From Tiliqua scincoides (Eukaryota; Chordata; Lepidosauria; Squamata; Scincidae), in the NCBI RefSeq assembly GCF_035046505.1, contig NC_089823.1, positions 4,952,767 through 5,016,766 on the forward strand: a stretch of DNA of 64,000 nt. Direction: 5' to 3'. The notes beneath the pieces were generated by a model, which was given only the letters and a program-made list of their open reading frames with translations, ran no database searches and was not told the origin of the DNA. This document shows positions 1 through 10,930 of this stretch, one piece after another. The stretch's first letter is position 1. Every line of letters begins with the position of its first letter. The position numbers and the translations under genes were made by a program.

Positions 1-150
1 TTGGTAGCGTGCACCTGTTCCCCATACAAGTTTCCTTTCAGACGCTATGGTCAAACAGCACCACTTGGATGCATGCGTCGCACATCACTCACGCATCTGG
101 CTGGTGATCCTTCTGCGAAGCTCACAAATTACAAATTCTGTGAAGCTCCC

Positions 151-161
151 AGTGAGTGAGT

Positions 162-214
<53 letters not shown>
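151..214. repeat. (TGAG)n/(GA)n microsatellite
   Basis: A short GTGA tetranucleotide run passes into an uninterrupted GA run of about 24 units. The purity suggests it is length-polymorphic. It has no coding meaning. Confidence 0.95.
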
Positions 215-218
<4 letters not shown>

Positions 219-1031
219 CAACTGTAATCACTGTGATTTGGGGCCATTTTCTATCCCCCCTTATTTATTTAAAGAGGATAAGTGGGGGGGGGGGGCTTTT
301 GCATTGCATTTATCACAAACCTCGGTTGGCCCTCAGTGATAAACAAGAAGTGATCTGGGAGTTCCATGACTGGAATGTCTGACATTGTTGTCGGATGCAA
401 AGGCGCTCTGCACGTAGATTGTGGGTGCTTGGGTGCCTCACATAGCAGTAGTGCTTTTCAAAGGACTCAAAGGTTTCTCAAAGGTGGGGAGGCTCTGCCT
501 CACCTGCCTCCCCACCCACTGCATGTCCCTGATGTGGAGGAGGGGATTTTAACCCTTTGCCCCCATATTGCCACCCTGGGTCAAATTTCCCCTCCCCAAA
601 GTTCCTCCTAGCCCCAGAGGGGGAAACTTACAGTTGTGCTCTGTGGCTAATAGGAGCTTCAGAGGAGGCATGATTTAATTCTGGGTGGAGGAGGTTAGAG
701 AATTAGCAAAAAATCTCCCACATCATGGCTCTGATCCAAGCACACCCGTTCACCTGCATCTGCTGTTTGAGAAAGAAAAAGATGCTCAAATCCACATTTC
801 CCGTCAAGCTCGTGGCCCAACTCCTTCATTTGCAGGAGCCACCCACAACTAAATCTTGGTCACCCCGTGCCTCTCTAAACTGAAGATATGAATGTCTGTG
901 GGGTTGTTGTATATATGGACGAGATCCTTACTTTCACACACAGCTTTCTAAATTCTGTTACAGAAACAAATGAAAATAATTAGGGGTCCAATCCCATTCA
1001 ACTTGCCAGTGCTGCGGCATCCCTGAAGCTT
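215..1031. other. No gene seen; MITE end fragment at 979-1018
   Basis: I see no exon or conserved protein here. The last part starts with TTAGGGGTCCAATCC, the left end of a palindromic MITE family seen whole at 12,879-13,064 and 37,487-37,671; only about 35 bp of it remains before a CR1 tail. Confidence 0.5.
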
Positions 1032-1116
1032 CTGGTGGGCCTCTGTGAGATACAGGAAGCTGGACTAGATGGGCCTTTGGCCTGATCCAGCAGGGCTCTT
1101 CTTATGCTCTTATGTG
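1032..1116 (+). repeat. CR1-like LINE, short 3' end
   Basis: Extreme 3' end of the CR1-like family that recurs across the window, containing the GATACAGGAAGCTGGACTAG core and a degenerate TTCTTATG tail. It is 5'-truncated to under 100 bp and non-coding. Confidence 0.75.
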
Positions 1117-1312
1117 CTGTTGCAGCCATGCCATGGGGAGGGAGGTCATGGAGATCTCTCAACTTAAGGAACATTTGCTCCCTTTCCTGGAGCTGCATTG
1201 GCACTGGAACGTTGGGTGGCATTGGTTCCTGAGACTATCAATCCACTGAAGGTTTTTAACTGAGCTACAAGCAAATGCTCTCAAGTCAGCAGAAAAAAGC
1301 TCCCAACCTTAA

Positions 1313-1858
1313 GAACATAAGAACATAAGAACAGCCCCACTGGATCAGGCCATAGGCCCATCTAGTCCAGCTTCCTGTATCTCACAGCGGCCCACCAAAT
1401 GCCCAGGGAGCACACCAGATAACAAGAGACCTCATCCTGGTGCCCTCCCTTGCATCTGGCATTCTGACAGAGCCCATTCCTAAAATCAGGAGGTTGCGCA
1501 TACACAGCATGGCTTGTACCCCGGAATGGATTTTTCCTCCAGAAACTTGTCCAATCCCTTTTTAAAGGCGTCTAGGCTAGACGCCAGCACCACATCCTGT
1601 GGCAAGGAGTTCCACAGACCGACCACACGCTGAGTAAAGAAATATTTTCTTCTGTCTGTCCTAACCCGCCCAACACTCAATTTTAGTGGATGTCCCCTGG
1701 TTCTGGTATTATGTGAGAGTGTAAAGAGCATCTCCCTATCCACTCTGTCCATTCCCTGCATAATTTTGTATGTCTCAATCATGTCCCCCCTCAAGCGTCT
1801 CTTTTCTAGGCTGAAGAGGCCCAAACGCCGTAGCCTTTCCTCATAAGGAAGGTTAATA
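1313..1858 (-). repeat. CR1-like LINE, 5'-truncated 3' end
   Basis: Minus-strand reading gives the C-terminal end of a CR1-type ORF2, with the family phrases LPYEERLRRLGLFSLEKRR, IETYKIMQG and RVVGLWNSLPQDVV, followed by the 3' UTR and repeats of the octamer tail at the plus-strand left edge. Only the last ~130 residues after the reverse transcriptase core remain, so this is a dead 5'-truncated insertion. The reading frame is nearly open, which argues for moderate age. Confidence 0.85.
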
Positions 1859-1916
1859 AGATTAACCTTGAATCTTAATGGCTCCTCCCCTGAGACCCTT
1901 CCCCAACTAGACGCAG

Positions 1917-2250
1917 TGATTTTCAACATCTCACAGCACACTGACCTCTATGGTCTTCTCTATGGTCTTTGCCTCTTGTGATGTCACTTCCAGTTTCCGG
2001 GAGACTGTTCCGGGTTCTACAGCTCTAATTGTCTGTAGTAACGAATTGTCTGTCCCTGCTGCACCCGTGGAGGAAGAGGAACCAATTAGTTACTACAGAT
2101 ACTTTCCCTAGAAATAGAGCCACAGAACCCAGAATAATTTTTCAGTGATTTTCAGTGCTGTGCTCTAAACTTCTGTGGCACATCTGTGGTCCTTTCATGA
2201 CACAGCCATTGAAAATAGCTACCCTAGAGACCCCGAAAAGGCAACCAAGC
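1917..2250. repeat. Degraded hAT-like fragments
   Basis: Two pieces resemble the family with CAGTGATTTTCAAC ends seen whole at 33,378-33,606. One carries the recurring text about CTCTTGTGATGTCACTTCC; the other starts near 2,143 with CAGTGATTTTCAG and ends near 2,225 in TTGAAAATAGC. No clear target duplication was found. Confidence 0.4.
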
Positions 2251-3252
2251 CTCTGAAGCTTCAGATCAATCCCTGAGACTGGCAACCCCCAAAGACCTTC
2301 AGGCCACTGCTCTGCGCTGATGACATCATTGATGTGGCAGGGCACTTGTACAGGCTGGATCTGGCCAACAGTCACTGATGAACTTTCTGGAGTTTGTCTT
2401 AACACCCACAGATTCCTCTGTCCATCAAAAAATACAATAAAATAAAAATACACACAGTCCTTTTTTGGTAGATCTCAGAAACAAACCCACACTCCACACT
2501 TCTACATCATCATGACTTATTAGTTATTTGCCCAGTTATTCATAGGCACAAGTAGCGCATAGATACAGGCTGCGGGGATCACTCTTTCCAGCCAACTGGT
2601 GGCCAAGTCACCTCCTGATCTGTTGCAATGTGGGCTACCACAGCTATTTCCTCTTTGGGGTAGAGGTGGTAGCTGTGGTCCTTGCTAGCTGCTCAGGAAC
2701 ACGCCATGCAATATTATTGCTCCATGCGTTTACAGCCTGGTGCCTGAAGGAGTCCAGCTGGAATCTCACTTCTGTTGTTTATTTGTGTGTTAATACATGA
2801 CTTGCCTGCATTTCCTCCAGGGAGCTCATAAGGTGGCATCCGAAGGGTCTCGCACCCGGTCACTGAGCCAAGCCAGCCCTGCTTCGCATCCCCAAAGTTG
2901 TGACTTCATTGTCCTCAACTGAGCCTGGTCCAATTCAGATAACTGAGCAAGGCTGAATGAATGGGGGGGGACAGGAATGGGATGGGACTGGAAGTTAGAG
3001 ATGGTGGCAGCAGGATCCATGGCCCCTCCACTAATGTGGAGCCCCATGCTTTGTTCTGCCCATTTAGGTAGTCAAGTTGCATCCCCCTCCACTTATGTGC
3101 ATTCAGTAGAGCACGAGAACAGGCATCAAGCACATGCAGAATGTACACGTGTAGGCTCTCTGGCTGCAACTGGAAATATTCTGAGCCACCATGAGCAGCG
3201 GAGACATGAGAAGACCCTGCTGGATCTGGCCAGAGCTCTGGTAACCTGCTTC
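2251..3252. other. No gene seen
   Basis: No exon, recognisable repeat or conserved protein was found. Short open frames on both strands are low-complexity and overlap each other, as expected by chance. Confidence 0.5.
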
Positions 3253-3393
3253 ATAAGAACATAAGAACAGCCCCACTGGATCAGGCCAAGGGCCCATCTA
3301 GTCCACCTTCCTGTATCTCACGGTGGCACACCAAATGCCCCAGGGAGCACACCAGATAACGAGAGACCTGCAAGGCTTCCTGGGAATTGTAGT
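3253..3393 (-). repeat. Duplicated CR1 3' end (unit 1 of 2)
   Basis: About 110 bp of CR1 tail, followed by a short stretch with AACTACAATTCCCAGG on the minus strand. The CR1 part is almost identical to the start of the next copy at 3,394, including two private variants (CCACC for CCAGC, CGGTGGCA for CAGTGGCC). Shared private variants suggest a local tandem duplication of about 141 bp rather than two separate insertions. Confidence 0.75.
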
Positions 3394-4024
3394 TAAGAAC
3401 ATAAGAACAGCCCCACTGGATCAGGCCAAGGGCCCATCTAGTCCACCTTCCTGTATCTCACGGTGGCACACCAAATGCCCCAGGGAGCACACAAGACAAC
3501 AAGAGACCTGCATCCTGGTGCCCTCCCTTGCATCTGACATAGCCCATTTCTAAAATCAGGAGGTTGCACATACAAATCATGGCTTGTAACCTGTAATGGA
3601 TTTTTCCTCTAGAAACTTGTCCAATCCTCTTTTAAAGGCATCCAGGCCAGTCGCCATCACCACGTCCTGTGGCAAGGAGTTCCACAGACCAACCACACGC
3701 TGAGTAAAGAAATATTTTCTTTTGTCTGTTCTAACTCTCCCAACACTCAATTTTAGTGGATGTCCTCTGGTTCTGTTGTTATGTGAGAGTGTAATGAGCA
3801 TCTCCCTATCCACTCTGTCCACCCCCTGCATAATTTTGTATGTCTCAATCATGTCCCCCCTCAGGCGTCTCTTTTCTAGGCTGAAGAGGCCCAAACGCCG
3901 TAGCCTTTCCTCATAAGGAAGGTGCCCCAGCCCAGTAATCATCTTAGTCGCTCTCTTTTGCACCTTTTCCATTTCCACTATGTCTTTTTTGAGATGTGGC
4001 GACCAGAACTGGACACAATACTTC
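3394..4024 (-). repeat. CR1-like LINE 3' end
   Basis: Minus-strand reading gives KVQKRATKMITGLGHLPYEE and onward through WNSLPQDVVMATGLDAFKRG, the usual end of a CR1 ORF2, plus the 3' UTR and tail. The 5' side breaks off within the text upstream of the ORF end where a different repeat begins at about 4,025. The frame is open for some 160 residues, but the catalytic reverse transcriptase core is missing. Confidence 0.88.
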
Positions 4025-4408
4025 CAGGGCCAGCTGTAGGGCAATCTGACCAATTCAACCACATTGGGCCCTCACACCTGGAGGGGCCCCGCATTGGGAG
4101 ATATTCGATGTCAAATGAGATATTAGATCAGCCATTACGGTTTGTGGATATGTATATACTTCTGAATGTATACACATCAGGAATGTGTGGTTAGGAGTGC
4201 TTGCACCCCTCACATGGGGCGGTGCTTTTCAAAGGACTCTAGCGGGGAGGCTCTGCCTCACCTACCTCCCCGTCTGCACATCCCTGGCCTACATTATGGA
4301 AGCTATTGGATGGCCAATGAAATCTCTGTGTGCTTCCTGTGGGTAAAAATACTGAAAGGTTGGAAAGATAAATGCCCACCTACTATTTTGGAATGGTTGG
4401 AGGAACTC

Positions 4409-4441
<33 letters not shown>

Positions 4442-5041
4442 GAATCAGCTGTGCATAGAAGGCAATTTTGCATGGATAAATTTGTGGAATTCTGGAAGCC
4501 TTTTTAAAAATATTCATTGATAGAAGATTTTTATTAATTCCTGTTTTATATTGTGGTTTTGGCATTTAATACACTTTCTTTTTCCTTATACATTTTTAGT
4601 TTCCCCCTTTATTATTTTGCATCTCTCATTTGTTAAGATTTCATCACTGTATCATTTTAATTCTTTAATGAAGTCTTTAAAAACAAAAACAATTGGGCCA
4701 AACTGAGCCCCGCGCCAGGAGGGGCTCCACACTGGGGCAGCAGTCAGAGCTCCTGCAGCCACAACCAGCATCTCACTGTGTAGTTATGCTCTAGTGTGGA
4801 ACCTCCCGTACGAGGCATCATAAGGAAAGCATCATGAATGGAGCATGGCCACTGGATGGTCTTCCTGCCCACCTGCCCCGGGTCTGTTTAGCTTGAAATC
4901 ACCCCCCAGAAGCAGTTGTTGGTGACACAGCTGCTGGGTGCCTTGCCACTGCTGCTCACCCTGGGGAGTAAGGAGGGTACAGGGGTGGGGGGGCACAAAA
5001 TTGTTTTGCATTGGACCCCTCAGCTCCTAAGACTGGCACTG
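4025..5041. mobile_element. Possible hAT-like non-autonomous element
   Basis: The left edge reads CAGGGCCAGCTGTAGGGC and the right edge, reversed, CAGTGCCAGTCTTAGGAG. Similar CAGGGC...TAGG ends mark another candidate at 16,692. The left side interrupts a CR1 copy. The putative 8-bp duplications (AATACTTC and CCTGCTTC) match at only 5 of 8, so the boundaries are unsure. A CT microsatellite lies inside. Confidence 0.35.
4405..4440. repeat. (CT)n microsatellite
   Basis: A CT dinucleotide run interrupted once by G. Confidence 0.9.
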
Positions 5042-5089
5042 CCTGCTTCTCAGCAAGGCCAGGTGACGCCAAGAAGATCACAAGTAGAA

Positions 5090-5310
5090 ACTGACAGTCA
5101 CCATACTTCTGTGCTGCTTTTTCTCCTCTCAGCAACTGATATTCAGAGGTAGGCAGCCTCTGGTTCTGGGGGTGCCGTGTAGCCATTGTGACTGAGAGCA
5201 ATCCAGGCATATCCTTCACTTCTTTCTTGCATTCCCTTTCTAAAGCCATCCAAGCTGGTGGCCGTGTCCACATTTTGCGGCAACACATTTCAGTTTTCAA
5301 TTCGCAGCAG
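5090..5310 (-). repeat. Older CR1-type LINE 3' end, diverged
   Basis: Contains the older CR1 3' UTR phrase TATTCAGAGGTAGGCAGCCT and, further on, text equivalent to the end of the ORF (fragment resembling KMWTRPPAWMALERE). It is clearly more diverged than the family at 3,394 and belongs to a different subfamily, like the copies at 35,337 and 41,744. Confidence 0.6.
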
Positions 5311-5457
5311 CCTGCACGCATTCTGCAAATTTGTACATATCCAGCTTGAGAAGGGATTTGTTTGGGGTCATTCTGTGCATAGTTTAGTTTACAGACTTGG
5401 CTGCTGGTTGTGCAAGGAGGCCTGACCTTGGAAATCAGGGTTGTTGGAACAAGGACT

Positions 5458-5686
5458 CGGTAGCATAGCCAGAGGGGATGCAAAGCACTAAGTTTTGCAG
5501 GTGCCTGGCCGTGCTGTGCAAGCGGCCCCTTCGCCCTCCCCTTCGGAGCCATTCTGGTGGCATTTGCCTGCGTTTTGCTCTCGCCGCTGGGAATGGCTCT
5601 GAAGGGGAGGGAGAGAGGCCCCTTGCACGGCGCATTCAGGTGCTTGCAAAACTTAGTGCTTTGCACCCCCTCTAGCTACACCACTG
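5458..5686. mobile_element. Palindromic hAT-type MITE
   Basis: Foldback element of about 229 bp. The left arm (GCATAGCCAGAGGGGATGCA) is the reverse complement of the right arm (ending GCACCCCCTCTAGCTACACC), and the arms extend through most of its length. Same family as 13,081, 21,520 and 24,016, where an 8-bp duplication points to hAT transposase. No convincing duplication is left here (CAAGGACT/CAATGGTG). Confidence 0.75.
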
Positions 5687-6545
5687 CAATGGTGCTTGTG
5701 TCATACCACTAAGAACAACTGTCTGGGGAAAAAAAAAAATTCAAACCCATAAATGGTCTTCTCCAGTCTTTCAAGTTGAGTGATTTAAGAACGCCCCCTC
5801 CACAACAGTGCTTTGAGGTTTCTTGCCATTCACTCTCAAGTTCCTTTAAAACCATCTTCGGGAATGTATCTAGCAGACACAGAAAACCTAAAGTAAACAC
5901 GCAGGCTGACCGATCCCTGCTGAGTCAAGCAATAAAATTTAGGGTGATAAGTCAGCCAGCCCCCTGCAGGATTGTCAACTAACCAGAACAAAAATTACTT
6001 TTTGGTCCCTTGCCAGCAGCAAAGCAGCCGCCCCCCCCCCCCCCCGCTCCGATCCGGCCTTTTGCAAGAACCAGAATTGTTGATTTCAAGAGTTGGCTAG
6101 TCTGCTCCTTGGAAATGAACCCGGAGCCAGTGCAGGTGTTGTCTCTCTCTGCTCTTGCTCTAGAGAGGAGAGTTCTTGAACAAAGTGTGAGGTTAAACTA
6201 AAGATCAGGGTTATGGATCCAGCCTCAAGGTTCAGGCCTTCCTTTGGATCAGGTCTCGGAAATGGACCGGGGCCTTGTCTTATTCCATCATGGGCAGTGA
6301 TAAGGTGGGTGGTGACCACAGAGAGGGTCTTGGTGGTGTCTCCCCAGCCTTGGCATTCTTGGTCCAGGGAAGTCTGCCTTGCATCAAGTTTACTATCCTT
6401 CAGGTGTCAGGTTAAAGCCTTTTTATTTCCCCAAGCCTTCTGTAAAATTTTTACTGGTTCTGTCCTATGCTGGCTTTTGTTTGTTGTGCTGCTCCATTGA
6501 CCGTGCAATTCTATGGACCCATTGTATTCAGTGGGGCTTAGTCCT
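5687..6545. other. No gene seen
   Basis: No exon or clear repeat. A stretch near 6,496-6,550 resembles the short CCCATTG...CAATGGGG module described at 12,426. Confidence 0.45.
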
Positions 6546-6548
6546 AGA

Positions 6549-6915
6549 TATTGTTGTTGTTGGCAACCTTCAGTCTCGAGAGACTCTGGTATCGCGCTCT
6601 GAATGGTGGTTCTGGAACAGCGTCTAGTGTGGCTGAAAAGGCCAATTCGGGAGTGACAATCCCTTCCACACCGGGAGCAAGTGCAGTCTGTCCCTGGTCT
6701 GCCTCCCTGGCTATGGGCCTTCCTTCTTTGCCTCTTTGCCTCAGACTGTTGGCAAAGTGTCTCTTCAAACTGGGAAAGGCCACGCTCAGAGGCCAGGGTT
6801 TCCCACCTGTTGAGGTCCACTCCTAAGGCCTTCAGATCCCTCTTGCAGATGTCCTTGTATCGCAGCTGTGGTCTACCTGTAGGGCGCTTTCCTTGCACGA
6901 GTTCTCCATAGAGGA
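6549..6915 (-). repeat. Zinc-finger-tailed LINE, 5'-truncated
   Basis: Minus-strand translation gives YGELVQGKRPTGRPQLRYKD, then a C-terminal C2HC-type finger (CSRCGRDCHSRIGLFSHTRR followed by C). This is the very end of a non-LTR retrotransposon ORF. About 27 bp present in the copies at 11,757 and 28,205 (PAWRQAVQH) is missing. The clade is uncertain to me; the endonuclease and catalytic reverse transcriptase parts are absent. The plus-strand left edge GGCAACCTTCAGTCTCGAGA is the family's 3' end. Confidence 0.8.
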
Positions 6916-6934
6916 GATTACAGGTGCCTGCCAA

Positions 6935-7296
6935 TAGGAGCCCATCACTGCTGGTTTGTCACACAGTCCACACTAAAATATGCAGGAAAGCCCACCTGGC
7001 CTTTTCTCCCAAAGCTTAATGAGACAAAATTGTTTGGAGGGCAAGTAAAATCCAGCTACCTCCATACCTGTCAAACACACTACGTCTACTACACCTTTAT
7101 TTTCTCAGGACGCTAAAGACTAAGCCCATTTCTATAATTGGAAGACAACATCTCAGAATTGCAGAATTCACTGAGCATAATTGCCAGTTCCCTTCCCCAG
7201 GTCTGCTTCTCAGGCCACCTACCACTAATGGAAAGCCAAGTTTCCCTTGACCAATTGGTTTAATCCTTAACTGTGATTCCTTTTCCCTCTCTACAG
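6935..7296. other. Sequence upstream of LRRC32 first coding exon
   Basis: No gene or recognised repeat. It ends in a pyrimidine tract and acceptor (CCTTTTCCCTCTCTACAG) directly before the first coding exon, so at least one untranslated exon, and the promoter, must lie further upstream; I could not identify them. Confidence 0.55.
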
Positions 7297-7387
7297 AGCC
7301 ATGAAATTCTACCTCCTCCTCTTCCTGGTAGTGCTCAAGAGCGGTATGTCAACGTATCGGCCCCTGGAAGTGTCACCATGTGAAATG
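7297..7387 (+). CDS. LRRC32: LRRC32 (GARP) exon with start codon and signal peptide
   Basis: The exon starts after a clear acceptor AG at 7,295-7,296, with ATG at 7,301, and ends at a donor GTAAGA at 7,388. Its 29 codons read MKFYLLLFLVVLKSGM and on to VSPCEM: a hydrophobic signal peptide followed by the first cysteine of the N-terminal cap (PCEM here, PCKM in human from memory). It ends in phase 0 and joins directly to 13,511. The reading frame is only 87 bp. The two-coding-exon layout, with a signal exon and one very large exon, is that of vertebrate LRRC32. Confidence 0.9.
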
Positions 7388-8360
7388 GTAAGAGCATTAC
7401 CAGAGGTCAAAAGCCTTCCAAACCATTACTAGGATTATATTCCACAATTCTGCAGAAGTGTAGGACAAACTCAGAATCCAGCTTTGTTCATTCCTTTCTC
7501 CAAATCTTTATTTTTTTTTTTAAAAAAAAAAGAATCTGCCCTAAAACAACAGTAGATTTGGTCAGGGACATCTACCAAGGGCACCTGATTTTGCTGCCTT
7601 TTCATCCTCTCCCAAGCTGAACAAAAGGCTCTTTGGACCTCTGAGCAAGTTTTGCTTGATTAATGTTTCATGCCAGGCCAAACAATTGGAACATCCCTTT
7701 ACAAGAACAAATTAAAGACAATCCAGGATCATCCAGTTTCTCCTCCCCCTTCATTGTTGACTATGGTACCACAGGGAGATTGGAAGATATGAATTCTGTT
7801 AAGCATGGTTGTCTCCAAGCCAGGTATAACTTGAAGCAAGGAAGGGCGAGTGCCCCCGTTGGCCACCTTGAAATCACCTTGAATTCTTGACCACTTCCCA
7901 TCAATTCAATGAAGGAGTCTGTTGGGGAGATTGTGACCCTTGTTAACTAATGAACAAGGGGTAGGACTCCCCCCTGCTTGGAGAATTGCTTCTGCACAAT
8001 TCTGGGGAATCCATACAACTTTTTGTCAAATAATTGCATTACTTTTACCCCACATTGTTCTTTTTATTTATAAAATAAATAAATAAAACCTGATTTATGC
8101 CCCTTCTTTTGCTCCAAAATATCCTTGCAGTACTGGCCTGTCCAGTGTGCACAGGCAAAGGACTAGTGAGACTTAAGGGCAACTGTCCCTTTAAATAATA
8201 GCTTCCTGTTTTCAGGTGTGTTTTATTATTTCCTATAGTGTTATTTGACAATAAAATAAAAAAAGGAAAAAGAATGGAAGGGAATCAGTCACTCCCACAC
8301 ATAAGGGGAACAGAAGTTGACTAAGGAGCACTTCATGACCAATCCTCAAACTGTACTAGA

Positions 8361-8445
8361 ACAGGAAGCAATAAAATGGGCTGAATCTGCATATCAGAAA
8401 CTTTTGATTTGCATTATAGGGGACCTTTGCTGAACATGACTTATT
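8361..8445 (+). repeat. Unclassified interspersed repeat X, copy 1
   Basis: Shares the phrase GGAAGCAATAAAATGGGCTG and the following text (AAACTTTT ... GGGGACCTTTGCTGAA) with copies at 30,714 and 32,770. I do not recognise the family. No coding potential is seen. Confidence 0.6.
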
Positions 8446-8496
8446 TATGAGTCAACATTACAGAAGAAATTTGACCAAGAGAAAAGGGCCATTCTA

Positions 8497-8672
8497 GGCA
8501 AGGAGCCATTGTTCTGTGATAAATCACATGCTTTGAATGCAGAAGATCCTGGGTTCAAATTCTGACATCTCCAGAGGGACTAAGAAAGACTCTGGCCTGA
8601 AACCCTTGAGCTCTGCTACCAGTCAGTGTTGACTCAGCAGAAGGTTGCTTCCTATGTTAATATGGTGCTGTA
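8497..8672 (+). repeat. tRNA-derived SINE, diverged
   Basis: Contains GAATGCAGAAGATCCTGGGT followed by TCAAATTC, a B-box-like segment, then the body (CTGGCCTGAAACCC, CCAGTCAGTGTTGACTCAGC, GGTTGCTTCCTATGTT). The same SINE type recurs as heads or parts at 11,040, 17,655, 45,526 and 50,252. Confidence 0.7.
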
Positions 8673-9525
8673 TTAAGAGCTGTGCGGCATCTCCACTTTA
8701 ATCCCACTTCCGGTTAGCTGCTGAAAATCAGTGCATGAAGCATGCTGAAGGCCTTGACTGTGGAGACAGTGATGATCTTCTCAGGCTAGCTTCATGGTTG
8801 GCCAGCCAGGCCTCCCTGGGATCTGCCATTTGGGTGCCAACTGTCCTCCGTCAGACATGTGAACGAGACATGCCATTCATCTGGAGCCATTCCACACGCC
8901 TCTCGTTACTCACAGGCACGAGTGAGCTGGCCATTGCTCAGTGCCTTTTGAAACAGCCCTGCCCACCTCCATCCACTCAGACGGGTCTGCTTGTTCGCAG
9001 ATGTTTTGGGGAGGGTTTCCCAGAGAGTCCTTCTGAAGAACTGGTTCATCGCAAGAAGGAGTCACGGAGCCCTGGTGTTCCTCTCTCCTCCTCATTCCTG
9101 AAAGTACCCTTGGGGCATTTGAGAAGGCTGTTGACAGAATCTGAAAGAGTTTCAAGCTGCACGTGTCGCCCGAGCAGCTGGAAGTTCCGGGGTTAGCCGC
9201 CTTGTGAAGAGAGTGGGCCAGAGCATTTTGCAATTGGTTCACACTGAGAAGATGGAAGCCTGGACAGACACAATCAGCGCAAGGCCCCAAGCAGTGTCGA
9301 TCTTAGAAACAAGGGATGTGATGTGTTGTGGAGAAGGTTTTCAGTGGGGTCCTTAGGCAGGAGTAAAAAGACTAACTAACCATAACTTATTTACTTACCA
9401 TAACTCCCCCCATTTGCTCCTCCTGCATCCTCAGTTGCCCATTTGTGTGGGTCCTCCACCTCTGATGTCTTCTGGGTGGGCCACGTGAAGGGAAGGGGCC
9501 ACGTGTATTCTACGGTGAGGTGCTG
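8673..9525. other. No gene seen (intronic)
   Basis: Intron sequence without a recognisable repeat or exon. A 153-codon open frame at 8,735-9,196 has no domain or composition that suggests protein coding, and overlaps an equally long frame on the other strand. Confidence 0.5.
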
Positions 9526-9527
9526 TG

Positions 9528-9670
9528 CCTAACTTAGTGCTTTACTCCCCCCGCTGGGAATGGCTCCAAAGGGAGGGCCCTGCAACCTCCTTCCCTCTTT
9601 CCCTGCAGCTCCTTCCCTGCAAAGCTGCAGCTCCTTCCCTGCAAGCTCCTTCCCTCCTTCCCTGCAAAGC
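9528..9670. repeat. MITE fragment with CTCCTTCCCTGCA repeats
   Basis: Begins as part of the palindromic hAT-type MITE (ACTTAGTGCTTT, AATGGCTCC) and passes into several imperfect copies of GCTCCTTCCCTGCAA of about 15-18 bp. Confidence 0.6.
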
Positions 9671-9864
9671 GCCCCCCCCGGTGGGCACAGCAGCTCCTTC
9701 CTCGCAGGCAGGCAGGCAGGGGCAGCTGCGCTCTCCTGGACCTGCTCTCCTCGCCCCACTGTGAGCAGGGGGCTGAACGGAAGAGGTGAGGCTGGTCGGA
9801 GAAGTGCGGGAGATGCAGCGCTGCTGAGGCAATGGGCAGGAAGGAGCCAGGTGAGCTGCACTCC

Positions 9865-10083
9865 TGTCCACACTTCTCTGGGAGGAAGCCCCGGTCCCTC
9901 TACTGGGGCTGACTTCTGAGTAGACAGGCAGAGGAGCCTGTCCTCACTTCCCTGGGAGGAAGCCCTGGTCCCTCTACTGGGGCTGACTTCTGAGTAGACA
10001 GGCAGAGGAGCCTGTCCACACTTCCCTGGGAGGAAGCCCCCTTCACTCTTCTGGGACTGACTTCTGAGGAGACAGGCAGAGGA
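9865..10083. repeat. 74-bp tandem repeat, three units
   Basis: Units start at 9,865, 9,939 and 10,013. Units 1 and 2 differ at a few positions; unit 3 is slightly shorter and more diverged. Each contains CTGGGAGGAAGCCC and GACTTCTGAGTAGACAGG, so each unit looks like a derivative of the short palindromic module at 12,426-12,513. Confidence 0.85.
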
Positions 10084-10249
10084 TGTCCCCTGGTTCTAGT
10101 GTTATGTGAGAGTGTAAAGAGCATCTCCCTATCCACTCTGTCCATCCCCTGCGTAATTTTGTATGTCTCAATCATGTCCTCCCTCAGGCGTCTCTTTTCT
10201 GGGCTGAAGAGGCCCAAACGCCTTTCCTCATAAGGAAGGTGCCCCAGCA
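10080..10249 (-). repeat. CR1-like LINE internal fragment
   Basis: Minus strand encodes the IETYKITQGMDRVDREMLFT region of the CR1 ORF2 end; both the 3' UTR side and the rest of the ORF are missing. It directly abuts the tandem array on its left and a minisatellite on its right. Confidence 0.8.
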
Positions 10250-10254
10250 CCTAC

Positions 10255-10390
10255 AAGGGAGCTACAAGAAGGGGCTACATTATAAAAATGGGACCTGTAA
10301 GAGGGGAGCGCATTATAAAAGTTGCATATACAAGAGGGGAGTGCATTATAAATTGGGACATACAAGGGGGAGTAATAACTATAAATCTCT
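10255..10390. repeat. Degenerate ~33-bp minisatellite
   Basis: About four imperfect units around ACAAGAGGGGAGTGCATTATAAA. Divergence between units is substantial. Confidence 0.6.
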
Positions 10391-10883
10391 TTATTGTATT
10401 GAAAAATACTAGTCATTAGGTTTTGTATTTCATTGTACCTCTTTTACATTAGTGTGGAAAAGACACAAAGATGACTATTTACTGTTGGTCAGGATTTTCT
10501 GCTAGGGAGGGCACCAGCCCAAGTCTTGCCTATAGCACCAAATTGGCTAGGGCAGGCCCTGGGAAAATAAATTAGTATTTAATTTAAATGTATTTTATTT
10601 TAGCTCTTTCGTTTTTTATATGTAATTCTAAATTTAAGATTATGGTGATCTTGTAACATTAAAATATGTTACATATTGTTTTCTCTGTAGCAGTTCATTC
10701 ATTTCAAAAATGCAACACACTATAGTTTTTTTATACATAGCATAAAGGTAAAAAAAAACAACAACCATATATGCAGTGTTATCTTCATTTTAGATGTCAA
10801 AAGGGTTTTGTGGCTCCCGAGGTTTTCTTTTCTCCGGAAAACGGGTCCAAATGGCTCTTTGAATGTTTAAGGTTGCCGACCCC
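10391..10883. other. No gene seen (intronic, AT-rich)
   Basis: AT-rich intron sequence; no exon. The end (AGGTTGCCGACCCCTGGCTT) resembles a hAT terminus, but I could not find its partner. Confidence 0.45.
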
Positions 10884-10930
10884 TGGCTTATACCATAGTC
10901 TTTCGAGACTGAAGGTTGCCAACCAATAAT
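10884..10930 (+). repeat. Zinc-finger LINE 3' tail
   Basis: Contains TTTCGAGACTGAAGGTTGCC, the terminal text of the LINE family at 28,205-28,740; only about 45 bp remain. Confidence 0.7.

Noticed and set aside
1486-1941. Open frames with LPYEERLRRLGLFS and similar, as host genes
   Set aside because: They are C-terminal ends of CR1-type LINE ORFs, repeated at 3,577, 10,080, 29,815, 35,758 and 40,463.
4956-5666. 236-codon - strand frame
   Set aside because: It runs across an old CR1 piece and a palindromic MITE; composition reflects repeats, not a gene.
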